From the NCBI GenBank assembly GCA_918797485.1, contig CAKKNE010000004.1, forward strand, positions 2,976,001 to 3,040,000: DNA of 64,000 nt. Direction: 5' to 3'. Source of the stretch: Pelagomonas calceolata (taxonomy: Eukaryota; Sar; Pelagophyceae; Pelagomonadales; Pelagomonadaceae). Made by a program: the position numbers and the translations under genes. A model generated the notes under the pieces. The model worked only from the letters and a program-made list of their open reading frames with translations, searched no databases and was not told the DNA's origin. Shown here in pieces: positions 1 through 9,846 of the stretch; position 1 is the stretch's first letter, and every line of letters starts with the position of its first letter.

Positions 1-1
1 G

Positions 2-1606
2 CTCTCGCTCGACGACGCGACGTCGCTCGAGAATATTGTGAGCTTTGCCTTTGACGACGCACCGGAGGGCCAGGAACCGGAGTTGGCCGTGGCCATGGAC
101 GCGGCCGCCCGGTGTTTACGGGGCAACACGGAGGACGACGTGGACGCGGCCTTCGACGCGTGTCGAAAAGCCCTCGGCACGACGGCGACGACCATCGAGA
201 CGACGAAGCTCGTATCATATCTGTGTCAAGCGGACCTGGACTTGCCGGCGCCCGGCTACGGTTTAGGCGGCCCCCAGGACGACGAGGGGTCGTCGAGGCG
301 GGGCCTCACGCCGCGGCAGGCCCACCTCGTGGTGCGGCGCTGCCTCGACCCGTCGGGCGACGGCGTCGTCACGAAGGACGAGTTCTCCGCCTTTGCGTTC
401 TGGCCGACGCGCACCGTCGAGGGTTTGAGGAGAGCGGCGCTGACGGCGGCGTTTCAATTGCCGGACGACGGCGATTTGACGCCGGGTAGGAGGTTGTTTA
501 CGGCCCTGGACGAGGACGGCAATGGGTGTTTGGGAAGGGCTGAATTAGCCCGCGGCCTGGCGCGATTGGGCGCTCCTTTACTGCCGAACGAGCGCCGACT
601 GTTATCGCAAGCGCTGGATGTGGATGGAGACGGCGCGACGACGCGCAAGGAGTTCCTCACGTTCTTGGGTGAGAAAGTTGATGATCTCGACGACAGGATT
701 GTGCCCACGCCGAAGAAGGTGCCGGTGGTGCCGAAGCCGTCTCCCCGAAGACCGCGCCGGCCCGAGGCGAGTTACCACCCCAAGCCCAAGGTCAGCGAGA
801 AGACGAAGGAGGCTTTGGCGGTCTGGATCACGCGCTGTCTAGCATTGGAGGAGGACAACAAGGGTCTGAATCGGAAGGTCCGCGAGCTGGCGCGGGACCT
901 GAAGAAGGCCGTGCGTCCTAAAGCGGAGGAGCCCGACCCGGAACTCGCGATGGAACTAGAGGCGCTGGCCGCGAAGAACGACGCGCTCGAGGTCCAGGTC
1001 GCCGAATTTGAGTTGTGGAAGACGGAGACGCTGAAACAGCACGACGACGAAAAGACTACGATCAGGGCGGAGCTCGAGGAGTCGTACCGCGAGCGCGTCC
1101 GCACGGCGGAAGCTGGCCAGCGGAAAGACATGTTAAACGCGAAGCGCTTGCAACGCGAGCTCGCCGCGTTGAAGGCCCAGAAGGAGACGAAAGTAGTAGT
1201 AAAAGACGCCTACTTCAGCCGCAAGGGTTCCACGTCGATCATCAAGGAGAAGGAGGCCCTCCAGGCCAAACTGAAAGATAGGGACGCAGAGATCGCCGAT
1301 TTGAAATACCGGATAGAGCGCTACAAGAAGGGCGAACGGGCCCTCCATCGGGCGTGGCAGAAGGCTTGCGTCAGAGGCGATAAATATCGCGAGGCCGCGC
1401 GGGCGACGGAGGTCGACTGCGTGAATCGACTGCGACGGACAAAGTCGCAGATGGACGAGGCGTGTTTGAAGGCCGAGGGCGCCGTCGACGAGTCCGTCCT
1501 CCCGTCCGAGGAGGACGTGCAACGCCTGACCAAGCAGGAGACGCGCGCGTTTCGGGGCCGGCGCCAGTTCCCCGCGGCGAGCGCGTCGACGGTCGAGATT
1601 TCCTAA
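2..1606 (+). CDS. EF-hand / coiled-coil protein, 5' end outside the window
   Basis: The frame is open from the window edge to a TAA at 1604-1606 (534 residues visible). There is no ATG before the one at 95, so the true start is probably upstream. Three canonical EF-hand loops are visible: DPSGDGVVTKDE, DEDGNGCLGRAE and DVDGDGATTRKE, at about residues 115, 170 and 206 of the visible part. A basic Pro-rich linker follows, then about 200 residues of Lys/Glu/Arg-rich heptad sequence predicted to form a coiled coil. The family pattern suggests a calcium-responsive scaffold, perhaps cytoskeletal or ciliary; I do not recognise a named orthologue. Its last 236 bp overlap the 3' end of the opposite-strand gene. 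Confidence 0.75.
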   Translation, partial: LSLDDATSLENIVSFAFDDAPEGQEPELAVAMDAAARCLRGNTEDDVDAAFDACRKALGTTATTIETTKLVSYLCQADLDLPAPGYGLGGPQDDEGSSRRGLTPRQAHLVVRRCLDPSGDGVVTKDEFSAFAFWPTRTVEGLRRAALTAAFQLPDDGDLTPGRRLFTALDEDGNGCLGRAELARGLARLGAPLLPNERRLLSQALDVDGDGATTRKEFLTFLGEKVDDLDDRIVPTPKKVPVVPKPSPRRPRRPEASYHPKPKVSEKTKEALAVWITRCLALEEDNKGLNRKVRELARDLKKAVRPKAEEPDPELAMELEALAAKNDALEVQVAEFELWKTETLKQHDDEKTTIRAELEESYRERVRTAEAGQRKDMLNAKRLQRELAALKAQKETKVVVKDAYFSRKGSTSIIKEKEALQAKLKDRDAEIADLKYRIERYKKGERALHRAWQKACVRGDKYREAARATEVDCVNRLRRTKSQMDEACLKAEGAVDESVLPSEEDVQRLTKQETRAFRGRRQFPAASASTVEIS

Positions 1607-4600
1607 GGTACTTGAATTTAGTCCGACCTCCGAGTCGGAACGGTAAAGGCGCGAGGGGGAGGGGGGCGTGCGTGCGCGCATCATACGCGCCGCTCCACGC
1701 GCCGTGGAACCGCCGCGCCGCCGGCCGGAAGACGACGGCGACGGGCGCCTCGTCTCGTAATAAAGCCGACAGGCGGTGCCAGAGCCGCTTTCCCACAAAC
1801 CGGAGGAGCGCCCGCACGACCTCCCGCGGCTCCTGATCAGAAACGAGCAGCTCGCAGGCCGCCGGGAGCGCGACGACGCGCCGCCGCTCGTCGATGGACA
1901 CGCAGCCCGGCCGGTCCAGGAACCGCGCGCAGGCCGCATCCAACGTCGCCGGCAGCGTCGCCGGGTCGGCCTCCATGATCGTGGACGGGAAGTCGCGCGC
2001 GCCCGAGTGGGCCGCGAGCGCGACGCGGCCGTCGCTCGCCGCGAGCGCCAGGGCCCAGTGCGCGTCGTCTAAGGCCGGCGCGGCGACGAAGGACGACCGC
2101 GCGTTCGACGGCGTCGGGGGCTTGGGCGGCGACGCGGACCGCTTGGAAATGGCGTCGCGCAGCTTCGCGCCTGCTGCGAGGGCCCGGCCGGCGCGCGTCG
2201 CGGTCGTCGCCTCCGGCACGACAATCTCCTGCTCGGGCCGGAGCCGGCCCCGGAGGACGCACTGCGCGAGGTCGTTCAGACTGAAGACGTCGCCGCACAC
2301 GTCATAGCTCACGGTCCTCGCGAACGTCGTCGCATCGCGCGGCGCGCCGAGCACGAGCAGCGCATGTAATAAGAGAGCGTGGTACAAGTTCAGGAAGAAG
2401 GCGAGCGCCTCGGCCGGCGTGCCCACGTCAGCGAGGGCGATGCGTTTTAACGACGCCGCCTCATCAAACAACTCGGCCTGGGCCGTCGCCGCCGCGTCCG
2501 GCGACGCCGCCGCGAGGCGCCTCAATAAGTTCCGCGCGCGCGCCCACGGCGGCAGGCCGTCCTCCTCCAGACTCAAGTCGAAACTCAGGCGCCGCGCGTT
2601 CAGGACCAATCGAGCTTGTTTATACGAAGGCGGTTTTAGTATGAACGCGTCCCGCGGGTCGCGCGCCGTCGGGAGACAAGCGTCGTCCGGCGTGAACTCG
2701 GCGGCCCTGGAGCGCGCAATGCTCAAAGAAGTGGCGAAGGCGTCCCGCTTGTCGTCGTCCGCAAACCCAAGATAGTGGCAGAGGCCGACCGTCTCCACGA
2801 CCAGCGTGGGGAACGGCCCCTCCACGAAGCGGCACGCGAGGACCTCGTTCAGCGGCAGCGCGATTTTTTTTGGTGATCCCAGCGCGTCGAGCACATCCAA
2901 CCGACCTTTCCTCAAAACCGCGAGCTGCTCGGCCCAGTGGCCCTCTCCCAAAGACCGCGCCACGACCGCGATGCTGTCGTCCTGCTGCCGCCTCAAAACC
3001 TCGCTCGTCACGCCGACCTCCGCTGCGCCGCCTCGGAGGAACCCCTCGTCCAAAGCTCGCGCGCGGCCCACCAAACCCCAGGCGTCGCGCCGCGTCCGCT
3101 CGTTGTCGTGGGTGGTGGCGAGCCACGCGTCGAGGCGCCTTCGTAACAGATGCGCGGCCCCGTCGCCCGCGGACCGATGGAACGGCGGCCGGTCGTTGTT
3201 GACGGGCGCCGCCCAGGGCGACCCCTCATTTAATATGGAAGCGGGCGGGCCGCGATCCGGAATTTCAGAGTCGTCCGGGTCCGCGTAGTAGGCGTCGTCG
3301 ACGACCGGGGCTTCTTCAACGGGCTCCTCGACGTCGTCGTCGGCCTCCTCTTCTTCCTCCTCCTCCTCCTCTTCATCGTCGTCCTCATCCATCGGAGGCT
3401 CCTCGGCGTCGGAGGGACCCTCGTCGTCAAACGCGCGCAGCGCCGCGGGCGACTCCGGGTCCGAATCCTCGTCGACGACGGCGCTCGTCTCTGACACGGC
3501 CGACCGCCGCCGCCGCCACTCGGAGAACTCGGCCGCGCGCCGGCTCGCCGCATGTTTCAGACCGTCTTTTACTTTAGTTGCGGTCTGCACGGCCTTCGCG
3601 GCCGACGCCTTCGCCGCGTCGCGCTTCCGACGCTGCGTCGGGACGCCGCCGCCCGGGCCGCAGGTTAATGAGGCGGCGGTCAGGCCCAAAACGGCCGCGA
3701 GCTCGTCCGCCGTCCGCAGGCGCGTCACCTGCTTCTGCTCCTTGTCTGACGTTAGCGTCGCCACGAGAGCGTACGCGCGGCAGGCCCGCATCGCGCGCCG
3801 GTCGACGGCCTCGACGAAGCCGGCGCACGCTATATTGGAGACGCGCCAGCCCTGATCCTCTTCCACGTCGTCGTACTCCTCGAAGTCCTCGCTGTCTTCG
3901 ACGAAGTCCAAGGCGCGCAGTCGGACGACGTCCTCGGCCGGGCACTTCTTCCGCAACCGCAGGAGCCGTCCCCCGTATCTCGACGACGGCGCGCCGGTCG
4001 CCAGCGCGACGCTGCTCTCCGGTCTTACCAAAGACACGAGGGAAAACGGCGCGTGCAGCGTCAGCGGGCCGTCGGTTTTCAACACAAAAAACTCCTCCTT
4101 CCGCGGCTCTTGACTTTTACTCTCGCGCCACGCGAGCCAGCCCTGCCGCGTCGATGTTAAGTAAGTACCCTCGGACTGCACCCTGATGACGTCGCCGTCC
4201 GCGAGCTGTTCTCTACCGCCGTCTCTCGCGACGAGCTTCAGGGGCGGCGCGGCCGCGCGGTCCCGCAGGACGGCGTAGCCCCGGCCCGTGTCCACAGCAA
4301 CATCGCAGACCACGGCGCAGCCCGACCGGCACGGCGGCGCGTCGCGCGGTGCTTGCGTCGCGGTGTCGCCTCGCTCGGCGAAGCGCGCGAGCGCCGCGTC
4401 CCAGCGGCAGCGGTAGCGCAGCCAGTAGCGCTTTTTCGTCGCGTCAAGTGGATCCCGGTCGTAGACCACGACGTCGATCGGCTGCGAACCCATGAGCGAC
4501 TCCAAGGAAGGCGACCCGATGGGCATGTTCGCCACGCGCCACTTCGTAAAGTCCACGAACGACGATTGCAGCGTCAAGGTGTAGGTCGTGCCGTCGGCGG

Positions 4601-5336
4601 CGAACCTGGGCATATTGTCCAGCGAACTCGCCCTCCTCTTGTTTCGATCCTCCTCGACCAGTTCACCTCGTAAGTCCGGCGGCGTCTGATCTGCGTGCGT
4701 CGCCACGAACAAATCAACACCGGTAGCGCAGGGGAAGGCGCATCTCGCTTTCCCGTCGTCATTGAGTGACCATTCGAGGCCGGGCGTCCTCCGACTGATG
4801 AAGGCCATGGCGCCCTTCACTAATGCTTTGGTCGCTATATTTAATTTCGGGCGCTGCTGGAGCTCCGCGCCGACGAAGAGCCGGCCGTCCGTCGGCGTTA
4901 TTAAGCATCGCCCCTGGATGCGCATCTCGAAGCGCCGACCCGTTCGTTCCAGCAGGTTGTTCACCGGCGGGTCCGTTGCTAAGAGAAATGAGAACTTGCC
5001 GTCGACGTAGTCGTTTCTTATTAAGTGTGGTTCGGTCGAATTGCACTTATACGCTTTGAAAGCACCGGTAGGCGTCTGGAGCTCGAGCACGAAGCCCCTC
5101 AAACCAGGATTCTCCCGACACCATCGTCTATTTTCCCCCGTGGGTTCTTTTACATCAATGGTGATGCGCCGTTGCTTGCTGAACAGTAAGTAGCGCGGCA
5201 AGTGGACGGTGACGGCCACGACCCAGATTACTAGAGCGTGGACGAGGTTGAGTAGTGCGATGAGCACCGGTGCCGGTGAAATTGCTGGGAACTCGATGTC
5301 CTCCTCTTCTTGTGTGCTCTCGCCTGCCGCGGCCAT
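1371..5336 (-). CDS. DUF1769-DUF547 membrane-anchored protein
   Basis: About 1,321 residues from the first ATG at 5334-5336; the frame runs further upstream but only from a TTG. A hydrophobic segment at about residues 23-46 is followed by a DUF1769-like region (RRFEMRIQGRC, then GRLFVGAELQ). The middle carries a long Asp/Glu run (about 3300-3400). The C-terminal third is DUF547: AFFLNLYHALLLHALL and VSYDVCGDVFSLNDL are hallmark segments. DUF547 is often found in plant and protist proteins of unknown activity. The last roughly 80 residues are low-complexity Arg/Pro-rich and lie antisense to the neighbouring EF-hand gene, so the real 3' end may lie upstream (for example through an unseen splice near 1620). 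The domain calls are firmer than the C-terminus. Confidence 0.7.
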   Translation of the reverse strand: MAAAGESTQEEEDIEFPAISPAPVLIALLNLVHALVIWVVAVTVHLPRYLLFSKQRRITIDVKEPTGENRRWCRENPGLRGFVLELQTPTGAFKAYKCNSTEPHLIRNDYVDGKFSFLLATDPPVNNLLERTGRRFEMRIQGRCLITPTDGRLFVGAELQQRPKLNIATKALVKGAMAFISRRTPGLEWSLNDDGKARCAFPCATGVDLFVATHADQTPPDLRGELVEEDRNKRRASSLDNMPRFAADGTTYTLTLQSSFVDFTKWRVANMPIGSPSLESLMGSQPIDVVVYDRDPLDATKKRYWLRYRCRWDAALARFAERGDTATQAPRDAPPCRSGCAVVCDVAVDTGRGYAVLRDRAAAPPLKLVARDGGREQLADGDVIRVQSEGTYLTSTRQGWLAWRESKSQEPRKEEFFVLKTDGPLTLHAPFSLVSLVRPESSVALATGAPSSRYGGRLLRLRKKCPAEDVVRLRALDFVEDSEDFEEYDDVEEDQGWRVSNIACAGFVEAVDRRAMRACRAYALVATLTSDKEQKQVTRLRTADELAAVLGLTAASLTCGPGGGVPTQRRKRDAAKASAAKAVQTATKVKDGLKHAASRRAAEFSEWRRRRSAVSETSAVVDEDSDPESPAALRAFDDEGPSDAEEPPMDEDDDEEEEEEEEEEADDDVEEPVEEAPVVDDAYYADPDDSEIPDRGPPASILNEGSPWAAPVNNDRPPFHRSAGDGAAHLLRRRLDAWLATTHDNERTRRDAWGLVGRARALDEGFLRGGAAEVGVTSEVLRRQQDDSIAVVARSLGEGHWAEQLAVLRKGRLDVLDALGSPKKIALPLNEVLACRFVEGPFPTLVVETVGLCHYLGFADDDKRDAFATSLSIARSRAAEFTPDDACLPTARDPRDAFILKPPSYKQARLVLNARRLSFDLSLEEDGLPPWARARNLLRRLAAASPDAAATAQAELFDEAASLKRIALADVGTPAEALAFFLNLYHALLLHALLVLGAPRDATTFARTVSYDVCGDVFSLNDLAQCVLRGRLRPEQEIVVPEATTATRAGRALAAGAKLRDAISKRSASPPKPPTPSNARSSFVAAPALDDAHWALALAASDGRVALAAHSGARDFPSTIMEADPATLPATLDAACARFLDRPGCVSIDERRRVVALPAACELLVSDQEPREVVRALLRFVGKRLWHRLSALLRDEAPVAVVFRPAARRFHGAWSGAYDARTHAPLPLAPLPFRLGGRTKFKYLRKSRPSTRSPRGTGAGPETRASPAWSGVARPPRTGGRTRRRRPRPSNTPRPSATLSVAVDSRSRPPSPARPRDIYRL

Positions 5337-5462
5337 CTCGCCCGGCGTTTCTCTGCCCCGCAGCGGGGTGCAGCAGTGGAGAGTGGCTGTATCGATTGAT
5401 TTCAGCAATGAGCGCGTGCCCTGGGCATGCCACTGTCGATGCGGAACGAGGGCGGGGAGCTA

Positions 5463-5486
5463 GCTAGCGGCATGTAACACACTAGG
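5463..5486 (+). promoter_or_regulatory. GCTAG palindrome, copy 1
   Basis: GCTAGCGG then CATGTAACACACTAG; the last base is G instead of C. It sits 126 bp upstream of the ATG of the DUF1769-DUF547 gene, inside the 481-bp gap up to the ankyrin gene. Confidence 0.6.
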
Positions 5487-5721
5487 GAAACATCGATCGG
5501 TTGGAGTGTACGGTGCCGAACGCGTCGCCGCGGTCCAAGGTCGCCTGCGGGAAGTCGCGGGACAAGTTGATTGAACGGGCGAACGTTGCACATTGTTCGG
5601 GGGGGTTTGCCGAGGCGGTTCTGCTTAGAAGGAGGTACGCTGTTATGAAAGAAGCGGCCCGCGCCCGCCGCCGATGAATCGGCGACGCGCGGTGTCTCCC
5701 CCCCAGGGGCTCCGCCCACTA

Positions 5722-5737
5722 GTCCTAGCACCGTAAC
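5722..5737 (+). promoter_or_regulatory. Companion motif B, copy 1
   Basis: GTCCTAGCACCGTAAC, an exact match to copies at 28064 and 63893 (reverse). Here it lies 235 bp from the nearest GCTAG palindrome and 80 bp past the stop of the ankyrin gene. The rest of the 5337-5817 gap shows nothing I can name. Confidence 0.5.
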
Positions 5738-5817
5738 ATCGACTCCCATCGATCGGTGAGCGCGGCGTGAGTGACCTCCAAGGGCCATTTCTACCTCCTA
5801 TGCACATAACAAAACAA

Positions 5818-6933
5818 CTACGTTAGCCCCAGCGCCGCCATCGCGGGCCCGATGTCCGGCGCGACGAGCGACTCTTCGCCGCGACTCCACCACTGCCGCC
5901 GCTGCGCGAGCTTCTTTCGCGGCACGTCCAGCAAACCGTAGGGCCCGAGGGCCTCGAGGTCGTCGAGCAGCTCCGGGTCCAGCAGCTCCTCGAAACTGGC
6001 AAAGCCGCGCGCCGCGACGAGGTGCGCCGCGAGCGCGTCGGCCTTTTGGTCGGTGAGCTGGAGCTCGGCGACGAGCTGGGACGCCATCAGCGCGGCGCGG
6101 GCGCGCTCGGCGGCATCCAGCGGGGGTGGCGGTGGCGGCATCGGCGGACTTCGCGGCGTCGCGGTCCTCGGTGTCAACGCCGGCGTGGTCCTGGCGGACG
6201 CCGACGTGGCGGTCCTCGGCGCCGGTCCTTTTGCGGGCGCCGGCGTCGACTGCGACGCTCGCGCCGCCACCCCAGCCTCTGGTGGTGCCGGCGTCGCGTG
6301 CCCGGGCTTTTTGCGCGCCGCGAGCGCCCGCAGCCACGCCGCGGCGTCGCGCGCGCCGCGGTCGTCGGCGTAGTCCACGGGCAGGCGGCCGTCGCGATCA
6401 CGAGCGATCAACAGCGCGTCGCCGCCGTCGTCGGCGTCACGCGCGAGGTCGCCCAGCGACTTCAGGCTCCGCAATATGTGCACGTGGCCCTCCCACGCCG
6501 CGAAGTGCGCCGCTGTGCGGCCGTAGGCGTCGCGGGCCGCGACGTTCGCGCCGAGCTCGGTCGCGAGGCACCGCAAAGCTTTCAACCGGCCGTTCCGCGC
6601 GGCCACGTGGACGGCCGTCTCGCCCGTCGCGTCGCAGGCCGTCTCGACGCCCGCGCCGAGCTCGACCAACGCTTTGAGGGAGGGACAATCGCCGACCCAG
6701 GCCGCGCGGTGGATAGCGCGCCAGCCGTCGTCGTCGACGGCGTTTATGTCGGCCCCGCTCGCGACGAGGCACCTCAGACTGGCGACCTGCCCGTGCACGG
6801 CTGCCCTATGTACCGCGCACCAGCCGAGCTCGTCCTTTGTGTTGACATCGCACTGCTTTGCCAGGGTTTTTATCTGTTTGATGTCGCCGTCGCGCGCCGC
6901 GGCGACGAGCGCGTTTGTTGTGGACATCTCCAT
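5818..6933 (-). CDS. Ankyrin-repeat protein
   Basis: 371 residues starting MEMSTTNAL (the second Met is two codons in). Five ankyrin repeats fill roughly residues 5-190; several carry the GWxAxHRAA / GETAVHVAA / GRTAAHFAA signature. A Pro/Ala/Thr-rich linker follows, then a helical C-terminal block around residues 280-350 that resembles a SAM-like helical bundle, though I cannot assign it. Ankyrin stacks bind other proteins; the partner cannot be deduced. It shares orientation with the MDP1-like gene 173 bp upstream. The whole stretch is open on the antisense strand as well, a base-composition effect. Confidence 0.8.
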   Translation of the reverse strand: MEMSTTNALVAAARDGDIKQIKTLAKQCDVNTKDELGWCAVHRAAVHGQVASLRCLVASGADINAVDDDGWRAIHRAAWVGDCPSLKALVELGAGVETACDATGETAVHVAARNGRLKALRCLATELGANVAARDAYGRTAAHFAAWEGHVHILRSLKSLGDLARDADDGGDALLIARDRDGRLPVDYADDRGARDAAAWLRALAARKKPGHATPAPPEAGVAARASQSTPAPAKGPAPRTATSASARTTPALTPRTATPRSPPMPPPPPPLDAAERARAALMASQLVAELQLTDQKADALAAHLVAARGFASFEELLDPELLDDLEALGPYGLLDVPRKKLAQRRQWWSRGEESLVAPDIGPAMAALGLT

Positions 6934-7106
6934 CCAGTGAAAAAAAACGCACCGGGCAGAATGGTGGGAATCACTCCACCATCAATGCGCTTTGATGGGC
7001 AGCCGCCGCATCCCCAAAAAACCAAAAGCCTCTCCCTGTTTTGTTTAACCCCGCACGCTACTGGCGCGACGCCGTCGCCGCGACCGCACTGCACGACTAC
7101 ACAATA

Positions 7107-7685
7107 TCACTTAGAGTACGTCTTCCCGTAGCCCGGCCCGGCACCGCCACGCCTCTCGTATAACTTCGCCTCCATGAAGCGGCGCAGGCCCTGCTCCCAG
7201 GCGTCCGCCGTGACGCCCTCCGGCGTCAGCACGGACACGACGCCCAGCTCCGACACATGCCTAATGTTCTCTTGGTCATCATCGAAAAACAACATGTCCT
7301 CGAAGGCGACGCCCGTTTTTTGTTTTAGTGCTTTCAGATGCGTCTTCTTGTTGCCTTTATAGATCTCCGCGAGGCGCCCGTCGTCCAGGGCCTGCCAGAA
7401 GCTTCTCCCATCATCTATCGTGAACAGTTTCAGTAGCTGTCTCGCCCAGTCCGGCTCGTCGCACCTGCTGGCCACGGCAACCCTGCAGTCCTGCCACTCG
7501 TCTCCATTACTTATCGTTTCCCATACTTTCCGCGTCTGGCCCAGCAGTTTGATGGCCTCTCCATCAGACGCGGCGCAGGCGTTTTCACTCGTCTTCGTGA
7601 AGGGCGGGCCCCGGCGGACCATGTACATCTCGGGGAACCAGCAGCAGGCGTCGAGGTCGAAGACCACAAGCTTCGGGAGGGCCAT
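7107..7685 (-). CDS. MDP1-like HAD phosphatase
   Basis: 192 residues from the ATG at 7683-7685 (MALPKLVVFDLDACCW). It matches magnesium-dependent phosphatase 1 (acid phosphatase family of the HAD superfamily): an N-terminal FDLD with the nucleophile Asp, a VASRCDEPDW block in the motif II position, a conserved Lys region (KKTHLKALKQKTGV) and FFDDDQENI, the metal-binding acidic motif. MDP1 proteins dephosphorylate protein tyrosine or damaged sugar phosphates such as fructosamine-6-phosphate. The usual Thr after DxD is replaced here by Ala-Cys-Cys. The length fits the family (about 165-190 residues). Confidence 0.85.
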   Translation of the reverse strand: MALPKLVVFDLDACCWFPEMYMVRRGPPFTKTSENACAASDGEAIKLLGQTRKVWETISNGDEWQDCRVAVASRCDEPDWARQLLKLFTIDDGRSFWQALDDGRLAEIYKGNKKTHLKALKQKTGVAFEDMLFFDDDQENIRHVSELGVVSVLTPEGVTADAWEQGLRRFMEAKLYERRGGAGPGYGKTYSK

Positions 7686-8208
7686 GGTTTTGCTGAATAT
7701 GGGTATTGCAGAGGTGTGTTTGAGACTGATCCGCGAGCGCCGCGCGCGCTGCTGTGTGCTGATGCTGTCCACAGGCTGCTGGCAGGCACAAAATGTGCGA
7801 AAAGATGCGTGCAGATCGCCGCGACGCGTTGGGCACAGGCTTGGAGGATACGTGAGCAGCCTCGAGCGATGCGTACGGCTTCAGGCAATCGCAAAAACTG
7901 CCGTGTGCGTTTTGGCTCAAAACCCGAACCAAACGAATCGACCAAATAGATGCACCAAAGCAACAAGGGAGGTGTATAGTGCAAGCCCAGACCGGTTTGG
8001 GAGGGTTTACGGACAAAAGCTGTCTGAAGCAGCCGCCTCACAACTTGAGTACGTAGGACGCCGTGCGCGCTGGCATCTGTGACCTCTCGCAGGATACAGG
8101 TGGCAGACGTTGGTATTTCGAAACCTCTCAGTCGCACCACGACGCTGTCGCAGCGCTTCTGCAAAAATATCTTGAGAAAGCGATATTGATAGCAGCCAGG
8201 CTGAGGTG
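7686..8208. other. Divergent intergenic region
   Basis: 523 bp between the ATGs of the MDP1-like gene (left) and the kinase gene (right), so it must hold both promoters. It contains no GCTAG palindrome, no RNA gene that I recognise and no convincing coding exon. It is less GC-rich than its surroundings between about 7890 and 8180. Confidence 0.6.
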
Positions 8209-9483
8209 ATGATGCGCCGCGCCCTCACAACAACCGTAAGGCGGCACCTCGCCGCACCAGCCATGCCGCCGCGCCCCGCAGCGACAACCACGCCGGAGGA
8301 GCTCGTCGCCGAGCTGGCCGCGCGGCCCTCGACGTCGCTGAGCCTACACGACATGGCGAATGCATGTGATCGGGGCGACGCGTTATCAGCAGCACAATAC
8401 ACGCATTCCGAGCTACCCGTCCGTCTCGCGAAGCAAGCCTTTGAAATACGACGCGCTCTCGGCTCGCACGACGACGACCAGGCTAGTGGCATCGCCGGCT
8501 ACTACGAAGCGACATTAGTAGAATTACTCACGGAACCAGCACCGACGGACCGGGCCTCCGAGCAACGCTTCGCGGCGACCATCACACGTTTATTGAATGA
8601 GACGCGGAATCATATTCCACTCGCACTGGCCCAGGCCGTCCGGGCCAAAAGAGCTGCGGCTTTCGCGGCCGTCGTTTCGAGGGGTGGCGGCGGCGGCGTC
8701 GCTACTTTGGATACCAAAATCAACGGCGTCGAGACGAAGGAGCCTTCATATGCCCCTTCCAAAGCGGAGACCGCTGCTCGGCTGCAATTGGATCGGGACC
8801 TGGAGCGCTTCTTCACGGCGCGCGTTGGGATCAGATTGCTCACGGAGCACTATCTTGCGGTGAGAGGCGACATCGCTCCCTTAATTGATACATCATGCAA
8901 TCCTGGCGAAGTCGTTTCGGCCGCGGCTGATGATGTTAAGCAATTGGCCAAGAGGGCCTACGGCACCGATTTTGAATTTGACGTCGTTGGTGATAAGGAT
9001 ATCCAAATTACCTACGTCACGAAGCACATGCGCTACGCGCTCGGCGAGCTGTTCAAGAACGCGGCTAGAGCCGTCGCCGAGAGGAAGGCAGACCCGAGGA
9101 TCAAAGTGGTCATCGCCGACGGGAGCGAGGACCTCGCGTTTAAGGTGTGTGATGAGGGCGGTGGGTTTTCAAGGCCGATGCGGCACAACGCGTGGTCCTG
9201 GTTCTGGAGTAGCGGCCCGCCTCTTGGCAGATCCGCGGGGAGCGGCGCCGGGGGAGGTCTAGGGTTGCCGATGACGCGGTGCTTGGCGAGGTATTTCGGT
9301 GGTGAACTCTCACTTAGACCGCTCGAGGGCCACGGCACGGACGCCTACCTGCACCTGGCGAAATTGGGCGTCGGCGCGTGCGAGGCGCTCCCGCGCGCCG
9401 TGCGCGAGTCGCCGGGCGGGCTCGTGTCGTCGCTGTATTTTGATGAGGAGAGGGACGTGGCCCACGACCGGAGGATAAAGTAA
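8209..9483 (+). CDS. Mitochondrial PDK/BCKDK-type protein kinase
   Basis: 424 residues from the ATG at 8209 (MMRRALTTTVRRHL), an Arg-rich, acid-free presequence typical of mitochondrial import. The N-terminal half is the all-helical BCKDK/PDK adaptor domain. The C-terminal GHKL ATPase has an N-box (ELFKNAARAV, about residue 280), a G1 box (VCDEGGGFSR) and a G2 lid (GAGGGLGLPMTR). Such kinases phosphorylate and switch off the pyruvate or branched-chain 2-oxoacid dehydrogenase complex; I cannot say which one. The last ten codons (DEERDVAHDRRIK) recur at the end of the START gene downstream. Confidence 0.88.
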   Translation: MMRRALTTTVRRHLAAPAMPPRPAATTTPEELVAELAARPSTSLSLHDMANACDRGDALSAAQYTHSELPVRLAKQAFEIRRALGSHDDDQASGIAGYYEATLVELLTEPAPTDRASEQRFAATITRLLNETRNHIPLALAQAVRAKRAAAFAAVVSRGGGGGVATLDTKINGVETKEPSYAPSKAETAARLQLDRDLERFFTARVGIRLLTEHYLAVRGDIAPLIDTSCNPGEVVSAAADDVKQLAKRAYGTDFEFDVVGDKDIQITYVTKHMRYALGELFKNAARAVAERKADPRIKVVIADGSEDLAFKVCDEGGGFSRPMRHNAWSWFWSSGPPLGRSAGSGAGGGLGLPMTRCLARYFGGELSLRPLEGHGTDAYLHLAKLGVGACEALPRAVRESPGGLVSSLYFDEERDVAHDRRIK

Positions 9484-9846
9484 CAACTGTTTGGTTATTT
9501 CGCGTCGAGGCGTTTTGGGCCGGGTTTTGCACAGCGCTTTCATGCGCAAGCGCACGGTGCGCTGCGGTGCACGGGGCATGCACGCGCGCGCGCAGCTATT
9601 TTTGCATTCGTGCGCCTGCTCGTGATCTATGCGGCTCGCGTGCGCCCTATTTCGTGAGATACTCTCAAGTGCTGCGGTGCTCTCCGAGGCATTGTGGAGC
9701 GCATCGGTGCCGCGGCGGCTCTGCTGAGATTGCACGACGCCGCGTCAACTGGGGACGAAATGGCACAAAAAACAGGCACACCGGTCCTCTTATGCGTAGG
9801 CGTCGCCGCGCTGGCAGCGGTCTTGGCGTCATTGCTCAACGCCGAG
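9434..9846 (+). repeat. Long imperfect direct repeat, copy 1
   Basis: Covers the last codons of the kinase gene, the intergenic spacer and the first about 30 codons of the START gene. It matches 10556-10986 through a series of aligned blocks: GAGGAG...CGACCGG.GGATA, TTCGCGTCGA, GCTGCGGTGCTCTC, ATGGCACAAAA and ACACCGGTCCT. By eye the matched blocks look roughly 70% identical, with indels in the spacer. Confidence 0.7.
9500..9513 (-). repeat. Intron-associated 16-mer, degenerate copy in the kinase 3' flank
   Basis: On the minus strand ACGCCTCGACGCGA, two bases short of the consensus ACGCCATCGACGCGAC. It starts 17 bp after the kinase stop codon, inside the direct repeat. Confidence 0.35.

Noticed and set aside
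6022-7131. Long open frame on the plus strand opposite the ankyrin gene (369 codons)
   Set aside because: Arg/Val/Gly-rich, no domain; it mirrors the ankyrin codons and arises from high GC.
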